Positions 1 to 11,490 of a stretch of 64,000 nt of DNA are shown here, piece by piece. The stretch spans positions 216,412 through 280,411 of the forward strand of contig JAECUM010000795.1 in NCBI GenBank assembly GCA_016617855.1. The letters run 5' to 3'. The notes beneath the pieces were generated by a model. That model was not told the origin of the DNA, searched no databases, and worked only from the letters and a program-made list of their open reading frames with translations. Origin of the DNA: Megalonaias nervosa. Its lineage: Eukaryota > Mollusca > Bivalvia > Unionida > Unionidae. The stretch's first letter is position 1. Each line of letters begins with the position of its first letter. The position numbers and the translations under genes are program-made.

Positions 1-1753
1 CATATCTCGTCATATCGTTTCAAATGTTTTATGAAAGCAATATTTACCTCTTTACAGCCTGGGTCAGCTGCCTCAGTGTCCTTAGTGTCTGCAAGATATT
101 GCCAGTAATGTGTTGAAAGTGCCATTAAAACAAAAAGAAAAACCCATGAACTCTTTCTATGAAAATTAATACACTGAAGCCTGTCTAAGGCAAGCAGACA
201 CCCTATAAAGGCCACTGATTATAAAACTTATTCTTCATCTTCTTTACATATTTAACCTCAGTTTAAATGACGCATATCCAGTAGGGACACAATTTTAAAG
301 TCACACGAGTGTGCATTATCGTTGGATTACATTTATACCACATTAGCTATACAGCAATTATATCTAGTGAAAAAAAGCCCAATACAAGTGCTTTTCACAA
401 TTAAAAAAACTCTTTTTGGTTCATTCACAATACTGTTGTAGCTGAGTGGTACAATATTTAGTACTTACAGGTGAGGGAAATTAACCTATCGCCACTTGTC
501 AATCATGCTGATCAATTAACCAATCAGCAAGCGTAAATAAGACACATCTCCAGGCATTGCTTCAGTCCGCCATTTTCTTCTGATAAGCTGCTTGTAGCAA
601 CAATGGATTGATTATGATAAGTATTTACAACTTTTGCAATGATCTGTTAATTTCTCGATTGATAACAGTGAAAAGAAGTCTTGCAATTCTGACAATATCC
701 AGATCGTCTAAATGGAGGCATTAGACGTATTCCTTTCCCGAAACATAGGCGAAACTTCGATGGATAACGACTTGTCGCGTGTACGATCAGCTGAATAAAG
801 ACATATGATGGCAATTACAACGTGTTTGTTTGCATAAAAGTATGTCCTGTTGATAGCTTGAAGAAAAAAGAACTTGAAATTGAAAAATATATATGTAAAA
901 ATTAACATTTCAAGAATATAGGTGGAAAACCGCCTAACTTTCGGGATTTGATGCATATTATTTACAGAAAGCACTGAACCCAAGGCTGCATTATTTTAAA
1001 GTTTGAAAATTTACTCTTTAATGTTGGCTTGTCCCAAAATTAATGATTTATCGTCTCGATCTTTCAGACACTAGAGTGACGCTTGACTTTCTCATTGGGT
1101 TAAAGGAGAGATGGGGATACAACAATGTAATTAGTAATAAAGAAATACAAAATAAAGGTTTCAAATAATTATCTTCCGATATATTAATCATGCATTTACA
1201 TGTTTACATCATTGATCAAAATTACATCTGACGAACATAGCAGACCTTAAAATTATTATGTACAACAGTATACTTCTAAACAGTAATTATTTACGATTTT
1301 GTTATTAATTTTTAATTCATATACTTCCAAGGCAGCATAAACATAAGTCAGATAAAATTAACAAGGATAACATTATCTGCTAAATACATCAGCATCTTTT
1401 GGAGCAAGTTTCCTTTCATATGAATAAGTTCTTAAACAGCTTTTACAATTGATTGTTATTATTTACTGAAATAAAACACTTAGGTTATTAATGTACGAAC
1501 TTGAAATACATATATAAATATGTCTACTGCAGAATAATTAATGCAACTTTGTAATTTTATATTTTTAAGAATAATACAAATCACATTAAATAAACATATC
1601 ACTTAAACTGAAACATATTTCTTTGTCAAATACTGCATGTTTGTCGGAGGTTGAGTCACTTGATTTGGTAGGCGGAGCGATCTATCGTCTGGCGTAAGGT
1701 CAATTAATTAAATTATAGGCTGTCTGTAGAATCTAATGTTGTTATATGTAGAT
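1..1753. other. Non-coding 3' flank
   Basis: AT-rich sequence on the downstream side of the ZCCHC7-like gene. The only open frames are short, with no recognisable domain, codon pattern or splice context. I see no RNA gene or repeat that I can define. Confidence 0.5.
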
Positions 1754-1903
1754 CAGTGGTTCCCAACCTGTGGGTCGTGGACCCTATTCCTAGGGATATG
1801 TATATTCTCAATTGTAGCCTTAAAGTGCAATTATTAGCATGTGGGGATCCACAATTTTTTTTAAATTAAGGGTCCTCACACTCAAAAATGTTGGGAATCA
1901 CTT
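1754..1903. mobile_element. hAT-type MITE (short, degenerate)
   Basis: The left end reads CAGTGGTTCCCAAC and the right end is its near inverted complement (GTTGGGAATCACT). Next inside, GGACCC is matched by GGTCC on the other arm. The 8 bases outside each end, ATGTAGAT and ATATAGAG, agree at 6 of 8 positions, as expected for an aged 8-bp hAT target duplication. At about 150 bp with no coding capacity it is a non-autonomous element. Family assignment rests on the CAG...GGTTCCCAAC terminus, which is common in animal hAT MITEs. Confidence 0.65.
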
Positions 1904-2549
1904 ATATAGAGCATGGGAATGGTACCGTTTTTTGAAACAAATACACAAATTGCATGGTGTAATTATTTAATATATTGCTTGATTCATACTGCTGTTATTT
2001 TATTAGATTAACTGACATACATTTCTTGCTCAGCATATAAGATGAATTTACATGGCAATTTTGTTAGTTATGTGATTTTATTAAAACAAATCTTTAAGAT
2101 TTCATTGTCACTTGACTTTTAACCATTTGAATTACACAGGTTTCTCTTGCCAAAAATCAACCTTGAAGATTGATAAAAGGTGACTTGTCCTCAAATTGCT
2201 TAAAGATGTGCAAGACAGACATTTCAAATCACTGACATTCACTACATGACTGACATGAAAGGCTAACTGCTTCATAGTTCCTTTTTTCCCTACATTGTAT
2301 TCTATAGGTTGAATGAAGCAACATAAGTTCTTAATTTAGAAGGCTTTTGATAACTCTTTCCTAACTTCATTCATTTAAAAGGAGATTACCTTTGCAATCT
2401 CGATTGAACCAGCTGTATGAGACATCCTGAACACGAGTCCCTTGAAGAGACTTGTTCTGTAACAACCAAAAAAGAATTTCCAGGAATCCATGAAAATGAT
2501 CTCTGATCTTCTTTCTCTGATACCATCTCTGATATTTCTTCCATGGTAA
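1904..2549. other. Non-coding, nothing recognised
   Basis: AT-rich spacer between the hAT MITE and the decayed repeat array. No coding signal, RNA gene or clear repeat was seen. Confidence 0.4.
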
Positions 2550-3420
2550 GATTTTAAAATTTCCAACTGTGGCAGCCATACTGTATGAAAGACTGGCACC
2601 AGTTTCATTTAGACCAACCAGATCACACAAGTCTTTTGGTGAAAACCTCATATTGATATTGCCCTCCATTAAGTAATAACAATAACAAGACTTCCAAAAT
2701 GGATGCCATGGTGTCTATATTTGATGTAGGATTGGCACCATTTTCATTTAGGAACAAGTAGAGATAATAAGAAATAATCAAGTCAAAAGTAGTTGTTATG
2801 ACATTCAGTTGAGGATGAATACTGTAGTAGTAAGATTTTCAAGATGGCTGCCTTGTTGTCAGATTGGCACAATTGTCACTTAGGACCAACTAGACATCAC
2901 AAGTCTTCTTTTAGTGACAAACCCATGTTGACAAGAACATCCATTCTGGAGCAGCAATAACATGATTGTCAGGATGGGGCCACATTGGAGGTCAGATAAC
3001 CATTTTCTTTAGTACTAAAAGGAGGTCAGAAGTATTCTGGTCAAAATCCCATGTCAAAATGATGTTCTGTTTGGAAGAGTAACAATAGTATTTTCATGAT
3101 GGTCATATCGAACATCCGTTCAGCTGTAGCAATAAGCAGATTGTTTAGATAGCCACATGGTGGCCATATTGGAGATCAGATCAGCATCATTTTCCTTAGG
3201 ACCAACTATACATCATAAGAAGTCCTTCAAAGAAAAGGCCATGTTGATAATGATTAATTCAGGATGAGTAATGATTTTCAAGATGGCCACTGTAGCTGCC
3301 ATATTGGATGTCCAAGTGGCACCATTAAAAATTTTGGACCAACTAGACCTTTGATGAATGTGTGTGATGTTTCATGGCAATCCTCCAAGAAATTTAGATG
3401 TAGCAATAACAAACTTGTGC
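2550..3420. repeat. Decayed tandem array, unit about 130-145 bp
   Basis: The same ordered phrases recur about every 130-140 bases: an 'AAGATGGC(T/C)GCC' type block, then 'ATTGGCACCATTTTCATT', then 'AGGACCAACTAGAC', then 'CCATGTTGA', then a 'GTAGCAATAACA' block. Anchors for ACCAACTAGAC-like text lie near 2615, 2753, 2884, 3203 and 3339. Copies are strongly diverged and carry indels, so this is an old satellite-like array. The short open frames on both strands here are by-products of the repeat. Confidence 0.6.
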
Positions 3421-3550
3421 CAACAGATGCACAACTCTTCTGGTCTATGACCAACACTGCAAAATAATGCAGGAGACCCTTCTTATCAACCTTACCCTCA
3501 ATCTAGCACCCGTCAGGCAAGACTAAATACAAACTTTACCATTTACTATA

Positions 3551-3658
3551 GTGTGTATATATGTATGTATGTATGTGTGTGTGTGTGTGTGTGATATATA
3601 TATATATATATATATCTATATATATATATATATATATATAAACACACACACACACACG
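3551..3658. repeat. Compound (GT)n-(AT)n-(AC)n microsatellite
   Basis: A run of GTAT/GT repeats passes into a long AT tract and then into AC repeats, giving an almost self-complementary alternating purine-pyrimidine block of about 100 bp. Such tracts can extrude as cruciforms or adopt Z-DNA. No gene content. Confidence 0.85.
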
Positions 3659-3704
3659 CATTAAAATAACATTTAATTGTTAAAGTGTTGGTATAAAGCA
3701 ATTC

Positions 3705-3729
3705 GATATACCAATACTATTGGTATATC
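3705..3729. repeat. 25-bp perfect palindrome
   Basis: Two 12-base arms, GATATACCAATA and its exact complement, flank a single central C. It lies 50 bp from the compound microsatellite. No function can be assigned. Confidence 0.8.
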
Positions 3730-4460
3730 AAACTGAGATCTGCCCATAGCTCAATAATATATAAACATTCTCACAACTGTGTGCTATTGATTCTAGATTA
3801 ATGATGAATTTCCACATTAATCATTAGTGATGTATGAAAATAACGATAAAAAGAATTAATAATCCCCATTTTCTAAATGAATTTAATATGGTACACAATT
3901 TCAGCACAATCCTTTATGCTTTCCATTCGCACCTCCATCTCATGCATAACAAACTACACAAAAATCTGGAGTGAGTGAGAAAAAGAATTTGTGCTGGATG
4001 AAAACCTTGAAACTGAACTTAGACTAAGTAACCTACAAGAATATGGTTTCTCGAACAGAATGTGTACACTTTCCTTCAGATTTATCTACAGTGTTTATAT
4101 AGTCAATGATACAAAGTTGCAATAGCCTGTAAACAATATAGAGTAAATTTTTTGGTTAAAAGGCACACATACTGTAACATATTTAATGCTTTATTGCTGT
4201 TGCTGTTCGTAGTTGTTGTATCTTAAACCTATAAAAATTGATTATTACTCATTAAATATGAAAATAATCAAAGGCCGCATCTCTCTCTCTCTCTCTCTCT
4301 CTCTCTGGACCATTGTAGCAAGATACGGGTGAAACTCAATGAAAAGTTGAGCATAGAGGATTTTTGCTTGGACTTTTGTTTGTGTCATACGACAATGTCT
4401 CTGTTTGTATGAATGAGGGTAAAAGTTAAGTCAAACTGACCAAAGGAAATGAAAGAGAGA
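3730..4460. other. Non-coding with a (CT)n tract
   Basis: AT-rich sequence with no coding signal. A CT dinucleotide run lies at about 4279-4306. Confidence 0.4.
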
Positions 4461-4566
4461 GTGTGTGTGTGATTTGGATTTTTAACATAGCTTTAAAAAA
4501 ATTTCAGTGATATTGCTACAATGTCTGCAGTGTGGCAGATTATAGTAATGTCTAGCACTGGGGAGT
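4461..4566 (-). mobile_element. SINE family A, 3' fragment
   Basis: Starts with a short GTGTGTGTG run followed by GATTTGGATTTTTAACATAG and then the 'TGCTACAATGTCTGCAGTGT' and 'ATGTCTAGCACTGGGG' blocks. This matches the 3' ends of the longer copies at 10493-10795, 16170-16529 and 60546-60850. The tRNA-like head is missing. On the minus strand the element ends in a CA-repeat tail. Confidence 0.75.
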
Positions 4567-4880
4567 TCAGTGTTTTTAGTGCTCTACTTTCTTCATTAAA
4601 ACCATCTTTCATGTTTAAATCGCAAGTTTGTATTATATTGATTTAATTAATGTGAAGAAAGATAGAAACTCAAAAAGAAAACAATCAATGTATCAATATG
4701 CAAAGGTGATTGTGAATAACCACAAAAGGCTCAGAACTAAATTTTTGTAGCAGACACAGTGCAGGGATGTGAGAAGTTCATTCACTTGGTCAATACACAG
4801 TTCCCTGTAGAAAACTGTAACTCTGTTCAGCAGGCAAATATGTGTATTTGTATGTGATATAAATAAAATATATGTATAGT

Positions 4881-4996
4881 ATGTATGCTGTATCAATGAT
4901 ATACCACTTGTATAAATTTTTCATTAAAAGGCAAGCCTTGTTTCCTTTTAATGAAAAATTATATACCTTGCGGTATATCATTAATACAGCATACAT
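4881..4996. mobile_element. Near-perfect hairpin element (palindromic MITE)
   Basis: The left arm (4881 to about 4931) begins ATGTATGCTGTAT and the right arm (about 4947-4996) ends with its complement. The arms are about 50 bp with few mismatches, around a loop of about 15 bp. AT-rich dinucleotide DNA flanks both sides, so a target duplication cannot be defined. Structure and size fit a foldback-type MITE; the superfamily is unknown. Confidence 0.6.
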
Positions 4997-4997
4997 A

Positions 4998-5038
<41 letters not shown>

Positions 5039-5060
5039 AGAGAGAGAGAGAAAGAGAGTT
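4997..5060. repeat. (AT)n-(GA)n microsatellite
   Basis: About 38 bases of AT dinucleotide are followed by an interrupted GA tract. The low-complexity tyrosine/isoleucine open frame here is a product of the repeat. Confidence 0.85.
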
Positions 5061-5949
5061 CTTTTTTAAACAATTTATTTCACATATTAAAATATACTGC
5101 ATTTTGTAAATAATGAAGTTGACAAACTTGACTAAAATACACATGGTGGTTATAAATTAAAATGGTTGACATCATGTACATGTGCAACCGACTCCGTTAA
5201 ATACATGATCAATTCTTTAAAATTGATATACATGATATGACACAAAAAATTTCTCCCTATCCATTCTGATGTAGTGACAAATATATGTGCAAATTTACCA
5301 GTGTACAAAGAACAGAATGCCACATAAAAGTACTGACCCTTAATATGAAAGACAATTGTCTTTAAAGAACTGTCTTGTCCCCTGAGTGTCCCTTACAGAC
5401 AAGTTGTAGGGATAGGTATGCATTAAAAAGAAACAAAGCCAATGATTAGCCTTTGATAGGTGCCAAAGGCCCAATATGATGGGAACAAAATAATGCAAAC
5501 ATCACAAATATACGATGACACAAAAGTTGGAATACAGCATGGGTTAAAAAAAGTTTCAGCCGAAAGCAAGGTCTCCGTCTCTAAATTAATTAACACTGTC
5601 ACAGAGAGCAACATCTGTAGAATGATAATTTTTTTCATTTTGGTACCAAAAAAAACCTATGAAGATAAAACTAAGAGGACTAAACCAAACAAAAACCACG
5701 AAATAACAACAGAAAATAACTACTTGACTAAAAGGGGAGCTATTATCTGTGAATAAGGATAGATGTGACTTAGTTATTTACATAATTGCCAGCATATTAT
5801 GTTTCATATGGTTTTACCATTCATGTACATTATCTTTTGTTTTATCCTTGTCATCCCTGATATAATTTCCATTATCAGAAACAAAGGTATGAATAATGTT
5901 CAAGAGAAGGGGGTGGGAGATGTCACAATAGGAAGAGGCCTAACAAGGC
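5061..5949. other. Non-coding, nothing recognised
   Basis: AT-rich flank between the microsatellite and the 61-bp array. An open frame of 98 codons at 5460-5756 has no recognisable motif and its complement is also open, so I do not call it. Confidence 0.4.
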
Positions 5950-6815
5950 CTGAGATTGCTTACATGTCATCAGATATGAATACCTGGCATAGAGGCCTTT
6001 CACGATTTGACAAATGATGCTTACATGTCATCAGATATGAATACCTGGCATAAAGGCCTTTCAACATTTGACAAATGATGCTTACATGTCATCAGATATG
6101 GATACCTGGCATAAAGGCCTTTCAACATTTGACAAATGATGCTTACATGTCATCAGATATGGATACCTGGCATAAAAGCCTTTCAATATTTGACAAATGA
6201 TGCTTACATGTTATCAGATATGGATACCTGGCATAAAGGCCTTTCAATATTTGACAAATGATGCTTACATGTCATCAGATATGGATACCTGGCATAGAGG
6301 CCTTTCAATATTTGACAAATGATCCTTACATGCGATCAGATATGAATACCTGGCATAGAGGCCTTTAAACATTTGTCAAATGATCTTCACATGCCATCAG
6401 ATATGAATACCTGGCATAAAGGCCTTTCAACATTTGCCAAATAATCTTCACATGCCATCAGATATGAATACCTGGCATAAAGGCCTTTCAACATTTGACA
6501 AATGATGCTTACATGTCATCAGATATGAAGACCTGGCATAAAGGCCTTTAAACATTTGGCAAATGATCCTTACATGCGATCAGATATGAATATCTGGCAT
6601 AAAGGCCTTTCAACATTTGACAAATGATCTTCACATGCCATCAGATATGAATACCTGGCATAAAGGCCTTTCAACATTTGCCAAATGATCTTCACATGCC
6701 ATCAGATATGAATACCTGGCATAAAGGCCTTTCAACATTTGACAAATGCTCTTCACATGCCATCAGATATGAATATCAGACGTAATCTGATGGCCTTTCA
6801 ACATTTGCCCCTGAC
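5950..6815. repeat. 61-bp tandem array, about 14 copies
   Basis: The unit contains TTACATGTCATCAGATATG, AATACCTGGCATAAAGGCC and TTTCAACATTTGACAAATG. The phase is exact: the GCTTACATG anchor falls at 5958, 6019 and 6080. Later copies are more diverged (TTCACATGCC variants). It lies within about 400 bp downstream of the gene's stop codon and just past its polyA signal. Confidence 0.95.
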
Positions 6816-6876
6816 GAACACCTTGCTTTAGGTTAAAACATACGGAAATGTCTTTTCCTGTCATATGTTCAACTTC

Positions 6877-6880
<4 letters not shown>

Positions 6881-6922
<42 letters not shown>

Positions 6923-6942
6923 CATATATATATATATATAGT
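6881..6942. repeat. (TA)n microsatellite
   Basis: Two TA runs are separated by a CATACA interruption. They lie just downstream of the polyA signal of the minus-strand gene. Confidence 0.85.
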
Positions 6943-6971
6943 AAATTAATACAAAGCATAAATAACATTCC

Positions 6972-6977
6972 TTTATT
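6972..6977 (-). terminator. Polyadenylation signal AATAAA
   Basis: The first AATAAA downstream of the ZCCHC7-like stop codons on the minus strand. It implies a short 3' UTR of roughly 150-230 nt, depending on which terminal exon is used. An AT-rich tract follows directly. This is inference from position only. Confidence 0.5.
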
Positions 6978-7135
6978 GTTTTCTTTAATCTCTACTGTTT
7001 TACAAGGCAAGTTTGATTCACTTCAATACAAATATATTCAAACATGCAACATTATTTATAATCCTCTGACATAAAAACAAAATTTCATCTGCTATTTTAC
7101 CACATTAACGCGTATCCGGAACCCTCTGTCTTTCT

Positions 7136-7259
7136 TTATGACTTGCTGGTCCTGATTTGATCTGCAACTACTACCTGTTTTCTTTTTTCCATTTCCATTA
7201 CTGTGTTTGGTGATGCTGTTTCATGGTACAGATAGGGTTCGTCACCTGGATTCGTAAAT
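7136..7259 (-). CDS. ZCCHC7: ZCCHC7-like terminal coding exon (two candidate acceptors)
   Basis: The preceding exon ends one base into a codon (ACA G). A strong acceptor, ...TTTTACATTTTCAG, before 7259 gives a short tail beginning DLRIQVTN and a TAA stop at 7198-7200. A second AG 14 bases further on, before 7245, restores the other frame. It gives a longer tail starting GDEPYLYHETASPN, with its TAA at 7136-7138. The first acceptor has the better pyrimidine tract, while the second gives the more protein-like sequence. The family is poorly conserved here, so I cannot choose. The exon is followed by a candidate polyA signal at 6972-6977. Confidence 0.55.
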
Positions 7260-7474
7260 CTGAAAATGTAAAATAAAGTTGTACTACTACCATGACATGA
7301 CTGGATAAAATGCATACTGAAAAGGAATATTTTGGGAGTTTTTTTTTCTCTTAAAAAGGTCTATAAATAACGGTTTCATTGGTGTATTTATCCAATGATA
7401 ATCCCATCCCCAGCTTGAAGCTTTGCACGAATTTTTATTTAAGAAATCTTTTTCCAGTACTAAAACCCTACCAT

Positions 7475-7690
7475 CTATACTCACTTATAAGTCGAGTCAC
7501 ACTGCAAACAAAATACATCCTGGTCTGCTGTTGCATTGTGTGACTGCCAATCAGAGTCTATGTTGTCTGTTCTACTGATTACTCTTAACAAACTGAACAG
7601 ACCCAGATCTGCTGACACCTTATGTGATGGCAGATCTGGGTCTGTGCAGTTTGCAGTTTGACTCATCTTATAAACGAGTACATATAGTAC
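7475..7690. mobile_element. MITE family M1, copy 1
   Basis: About 216 bp with inverted ends. The left end contains CACTTATAAGTCGAGTCA and ACTGCAAAC; the right end is its complement (GCAGTTTGACTCATCTTATAA). A second copy with the same ends and interior lies at 17758-17974. The interior has a conserved AGATCTG/CAGATCT pair. No coding capacity and no convincing target duplication. The short peptide-like frames here are repeat products. Confidence 0.7.
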
Positions 7691-8311
7691 CCACTACTTT
7701 CAAAGAAATATATGCCAGGCCTCTGGGCTAATCCATAGAGAAATATTGTAATTCAGCACAAATGATTCCCAACAAAATAGTCACATCAACCTATTCTAGC
7801 ACACACGGTTGCAAGAATCATTCTAATATTGTGCAAAAATGTCTAACAAATATGCCCAAATCATAAATCATTTTTTTTTACAAGCAGGATTTTCTTTACT
7901 TCCTTAAATCTTTCTTATATTTAGAAAATTCCTTCATTTGTCTGTAGCAAGTCAGTGGGAAGAATTTGCCCACTACATCAGAAGACCTAGAACAGACCCT
8001 GACCTTTGCCAGAAAAAAACACAGGACTGTCAATGCCCTTCTATTAATGGCTCCCACCATATCATGAGATAAATAAAATGTAAGACAACCATAAAAAACA
8101 TCAATGAGATCAATATGTACATTTAGACAATTTTTTTTGCTATGACGTGTACCACTGACCTGAAGGTATATTAATGTGATTTTAATAGCAGCAGGACAAA
8201 AGTGCAATTTTAAAGGCTGTCTACTGCTCATACCACTGTATAGTTGAAAACTACCACTTTTGAAAATTAAGATTTAAATTGGTTTTTTACCACCCCACCC
8301 CCCTTATTTTT
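7691..8311. other. Intronic, nothing recognised
   Basis: Intron DNA between the M1 MITE and the 69-bp array. The 111-codon open frame at 7896-8231 on the minus strand has no motif, codon signal or splice sites that I can support. Confidence 0.4.
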
Positions 8312-8588
8312 ACATGCTCGATCCATATATAACAAAACCAACCAGTCAGAACTAGTCTACTGGGGGCTGGAACTGTTTCGACATGCTTGATCCATATATA
8401 ACAAAACCAACCAGTCAGAACTAGTCTATTGGGGGCTGGAACTGTTTTCACATGCTTGATCCATATATAACAAAACCAACCAGTCAGAACTAGTCTACTG
8501 GGGGGCTGGAACTGTTTTCACATGCTTGATCCATATATAACAAAACCAACCAGTCAGAACTAGTCTACTGGGGGCTGGAACTGTTCTG
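8312..8588. repeat. 69-bp tandem array, 4 copies
   Basis: The unit begins ACATGCTTGATCC and contains AACCAACCAGTCAGAACTAG and TGGGGGCTGGAACTG. Copies start at 8312, 8381, 8450 and 8520 and are almost identical (one has an extra G), so the array is young. Confidence 0.95.
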
Positions 8589-8747
8589 GCAGTGCAACAA
8601 CTGGTGCAGTGATGCATGCTGAGTAATATGATACTGTTATATGAAGACTGACATTTTACACAACAAGCTGTACTAAATTGATTGCCATATTGTTTTAATT
8701 TGTAGAGTTTAAGGCCAAAGGTGGGATATTTATATAGGCGTCATAAG

Positions 8748-9119
8748 CAGGGTTCCTGCGGGGGTGTATGGAAATCCGGAAAAGGTCTACAATTTGAAAA
8801 TTGCTTTTCTAAATCTTGAAAATGTCTGAAAAAATTAAAAAAATGACTAAAAAGTCTTGAAAAAGTACTGAATTTTTGTTTATATTACAGAAACTGGTAA
8901 CATGACTGCTTTTTTGCATTTGGGAGACTTTTTACTATATGGATGAAATACTGTAGTTTTGATTACTTTTTCACCTCTAGTCTTCACATTTGACTTGCAA
9001 TTTTTAAGTATGTTAACCTCATTAAATTGATAAACTTGTCACATTGTTAGGTCTGGAAATTCTTATTTTTCTGTTATGGAAAAGGTCTGAAATCTTTTTA
9101 TTTTGTGACAGGAACCCTG
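8748..9119. mobile_element. hAT-type MITE, 372 bp
   Basis: The left end is CAGGGTTCCTGC and the right end is the complement of CAGGGTTCCTGTCA. The interior is AT-rich with repeated 'GAAAAGGTCT' and 'AAAGTCTTGAAAA' text on both sides, typical of a widespread animal hAT MITE type with CAGGGTTCC ends. The flanks (GTCATAAG and TCACAAAT, or GTCACAAA if shifted by one) are compatible with an aged 8-bp duplication but are not exact. Confidence 0.7.
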
Positions 9120-9554
9120 TCACAAATAAGTAAAAAGAGATCAAAGGTGGATCATGATGGTTTGTCTTTGATTGAAGATTGAACAGCCTCTGGCATATAT
9201 GAGATAAACTGACCCAAAAATAATTTGGGCAGAGTATTTTGATTTTTTCTGTCACTGTATAAATGTTATTGTTTTTCATGATGTTTTTACAAGAAAAATT
9301 TAAGGGCATTTCGTATCTTTTTTTTGGTCAATTTATGTTAAAATACCTGGCTATAAAATATTTTAATAACTTCAACAATGCCTGGAAATCAGAGTTGAAG
9401 TGAGTGCAAGCAAACAGCAAAAGTCCCCAGTTTGCATTGTGTTTTTCATTGAAAGTGGATGTTAGGATATGGAGGAGGAAATTATATTACTAAGCACATG
9501 CCAACACCACTGCATAGGAGCAATGATTATTCTTCTGTAACAAACACATCCACA

Positions 9555-9760
9555 TAGATGGCCTTTCTTGCAACTGGATCAAAAGTGGATAAAGTGGCAC
9601 TTGCTGAGACTTTGTTTGCAAATTTTGTGGCAAAGCACAATTTACCATTCCTTGTTGCACACCATTTTACTAAACCAGCTGAAATGTTATTTCTCCTGAC
9701 TTGGAGACAGCACAAAAAGTTTCATGCCACTGTACAATGACAACACACATTGTCACTCCA
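9555..9760 (+). pseudogene. hAT transposase N-terminal fragment
   Basis: The translation contains FANFVAKHNLPFLVAHHFTK, which matches the conserved region before the catalytic core of hAT transposases ('AK/VEHNLPF...ADHF'). A frameshift follows at about 9692, after which a PDLETAQKVSCHCTMTT stretch corresponds to the 'FPDS.IA..' and cysteine block of the family. Nothing further of the transposase follows. It is a relic of one exon-sized piece, independent of the larger hAT relic at 45973-49033 and on the opposite strand. Confidence 0.65.
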
Positions 9761-10492
9761 TCTTGGAACAGATAAGTTTTTAAAAAAAATCAGACTTCAC
9801 ATCCCAGACCACAGCATCCATTCATTTGAATATCATGAGCTGATTACAAATGAGACTGAGTAATAATGAGTACATAAAGCAACCGAAGCAGAACGGTGCT
9901 AAAAAATCTCATATCCTGATGCCCAGGGCAGCACTCATTTCATATTGGGCTTCTTTATTCAAAGTGAAATGCCTGTTCTGAATTGCTGAATAGGTAAGTG
10001 ACAGAACATTGAAGTACAATTCCAGAATGATTCAGTTTGGGCTGTTTTAATGGATTTTTATTTGTTTTCTTAATATTTACATCAGTAAATGTTTACCAAT
10101 TACATGCATTTGTTTAAAAATTAAAGCATGTTTCAATGACTACTAAGTTCTTGCAAGCACTTTTCTATTACTTTTTGGAGCCGACCGCAAATGCCAGCAT
10201 TTTTCAAGGAAACCAGCAAAATTCATGTACTTTTTAAGATTGTGCAAACCCTGAATACGCAGCTTTATATCAATGTGAGTCAGTCTACTGCCACTATATT
10301 TGCTGGAGCAAAAATTGTTTCCCACATCCCATCATTGACACGACGTGCTAATCCTAGCATGTAAAATGCACGAGATAAAATGAGCCAAAAGATTAATGTT
10401 GATATTACTTGGGAGGGCTGGAGTTGCATAATAGTGGATAATCTCCAAAATAGATTATGATTGGATAATGTATTTTAAGAAGAAACCACATT
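9761..10492. other. Intronic, nothing recognised
   Basis: AT-rich intron DNA between the hAT fragment and SINE copy 2. No feature that I can support. Confidence 0.4.
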
Positions 10493-10795
10493 CTGTGTTT
10501 GAGTGATTTAGATTTTTAACATAGCATTAACAATTTTTCAGTCATATCGCTACGATGTCTGCAGTGTGACGGTTTATAGTGATGTTTTAGCACTTGGGCA
10601 TCATGCCGCAGACATGTAGCATGATGTCCCACCCAGTCACATTATCCTGACACCAGGCCAACCAGTCCTAACACTAACTTCTTAATGCTGAGCGCCAAGC
10701 GAGGCAGCTGTTAGTACCATTTTTGAAAGTATTTGGTATGACTTGGCTGGGGTTCTAACCCGCATCTGAGGCAGATGCTCTACCACTAGGCCACC
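10493..10795 (-). mobile_element. SINE family A, full-length copy
   Basis: Read on the minus strand, it starts with a tRNA-like head (GTGGCCTAGTGGTAGAGC, then a degenerate B box GGGTTAGAACCCC). A central block follows, with 'TAGTGTTAGGACTGG' and 'CAGGATAATGTGACTGGGTG', and then a 3' part ending AAATCTAAATCACTCA. Copies at 4461-4566, 16170-16529, 60546-60850 and 63056-63146 share these blocks. From memory the central domain resembles molluscan V-type (RUDI-like) SINEs; this was not checked. Confidence 0.85.
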
Positions 10796-10969
10796 ACATT
10801 CTATTATGCCCTAAGAGCAAGATAATGTTGCCAGTGATTTAAGCAGCATATAAAGCATACAAGTCTGATTTTAAAGAGAACACTGATACAAATTTAACTG
10901 AAACCTAAGTAAACACTTTAGAATTGAGGTTTGTCTTGAAATACATTTCAAAAGCACAATCTTCTGGTG

Positions 10970-11385
10970 TAGATTATCTGTACAATGTGTACATAGTGGT
11001 GAAGACTTTCTGCACAATGTGTGCATAGTAATGTAGACATTCTGCACAAAGGGTAGATAGTGGTGTAGATATTCTGTACAATGTGCAGATAATAGTGTAG
11101 ACAGTCTCTACAATGTGTAGTGGTGTAGTCATTCTGTACAATGTGTAGACAGTGGTGTAGACATTCTGTACAATATGTAGATAGTGGTGTAGATCATCTG
11201 CACAATGTGTAAATAGTAGTTTAGACATTCTGTACAATGTGTGATATTAGTGTAGCCATTCTGCACAATGTGTACATAATGGTATAGACATTCTGCACAA
11301 TGTATATATAGTGGTGTAGATATTCTGTACAATGTGTAGATAGTGGTGTAGACCATCTGTAGATAGCAGTATAGACATATAGACC
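10970..11385. repeat. 32-bp degenerate minisatellite, about 13 copies
   Basis: The unit contains GTGTAGACATTCTGTACAAT and GTGTAGATAGTG; copies differ by several substitutions and small indels. It lies in the last intron, about 100 bp beyond the donor of the 11491-12459 exon. The cysteine- and tyrosine-rich open frames here come from the repeat. Confidence 0.9.
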
Positions 11386-11490
11386 ATCTGCAAAACGTGA
11401 AGATATTGGTGTGAAATAGCATGTGTAAATCAAGGAAATCCAAAACTTAGCAAAGACAATAAAAAAGCATTTACAAAATTCTACTACTAC

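Noticed and set aside
5950..6815. CRISPR array
   Set aside because: The 61-bp units are contiguous copies without unique spacers, in an animal genome.
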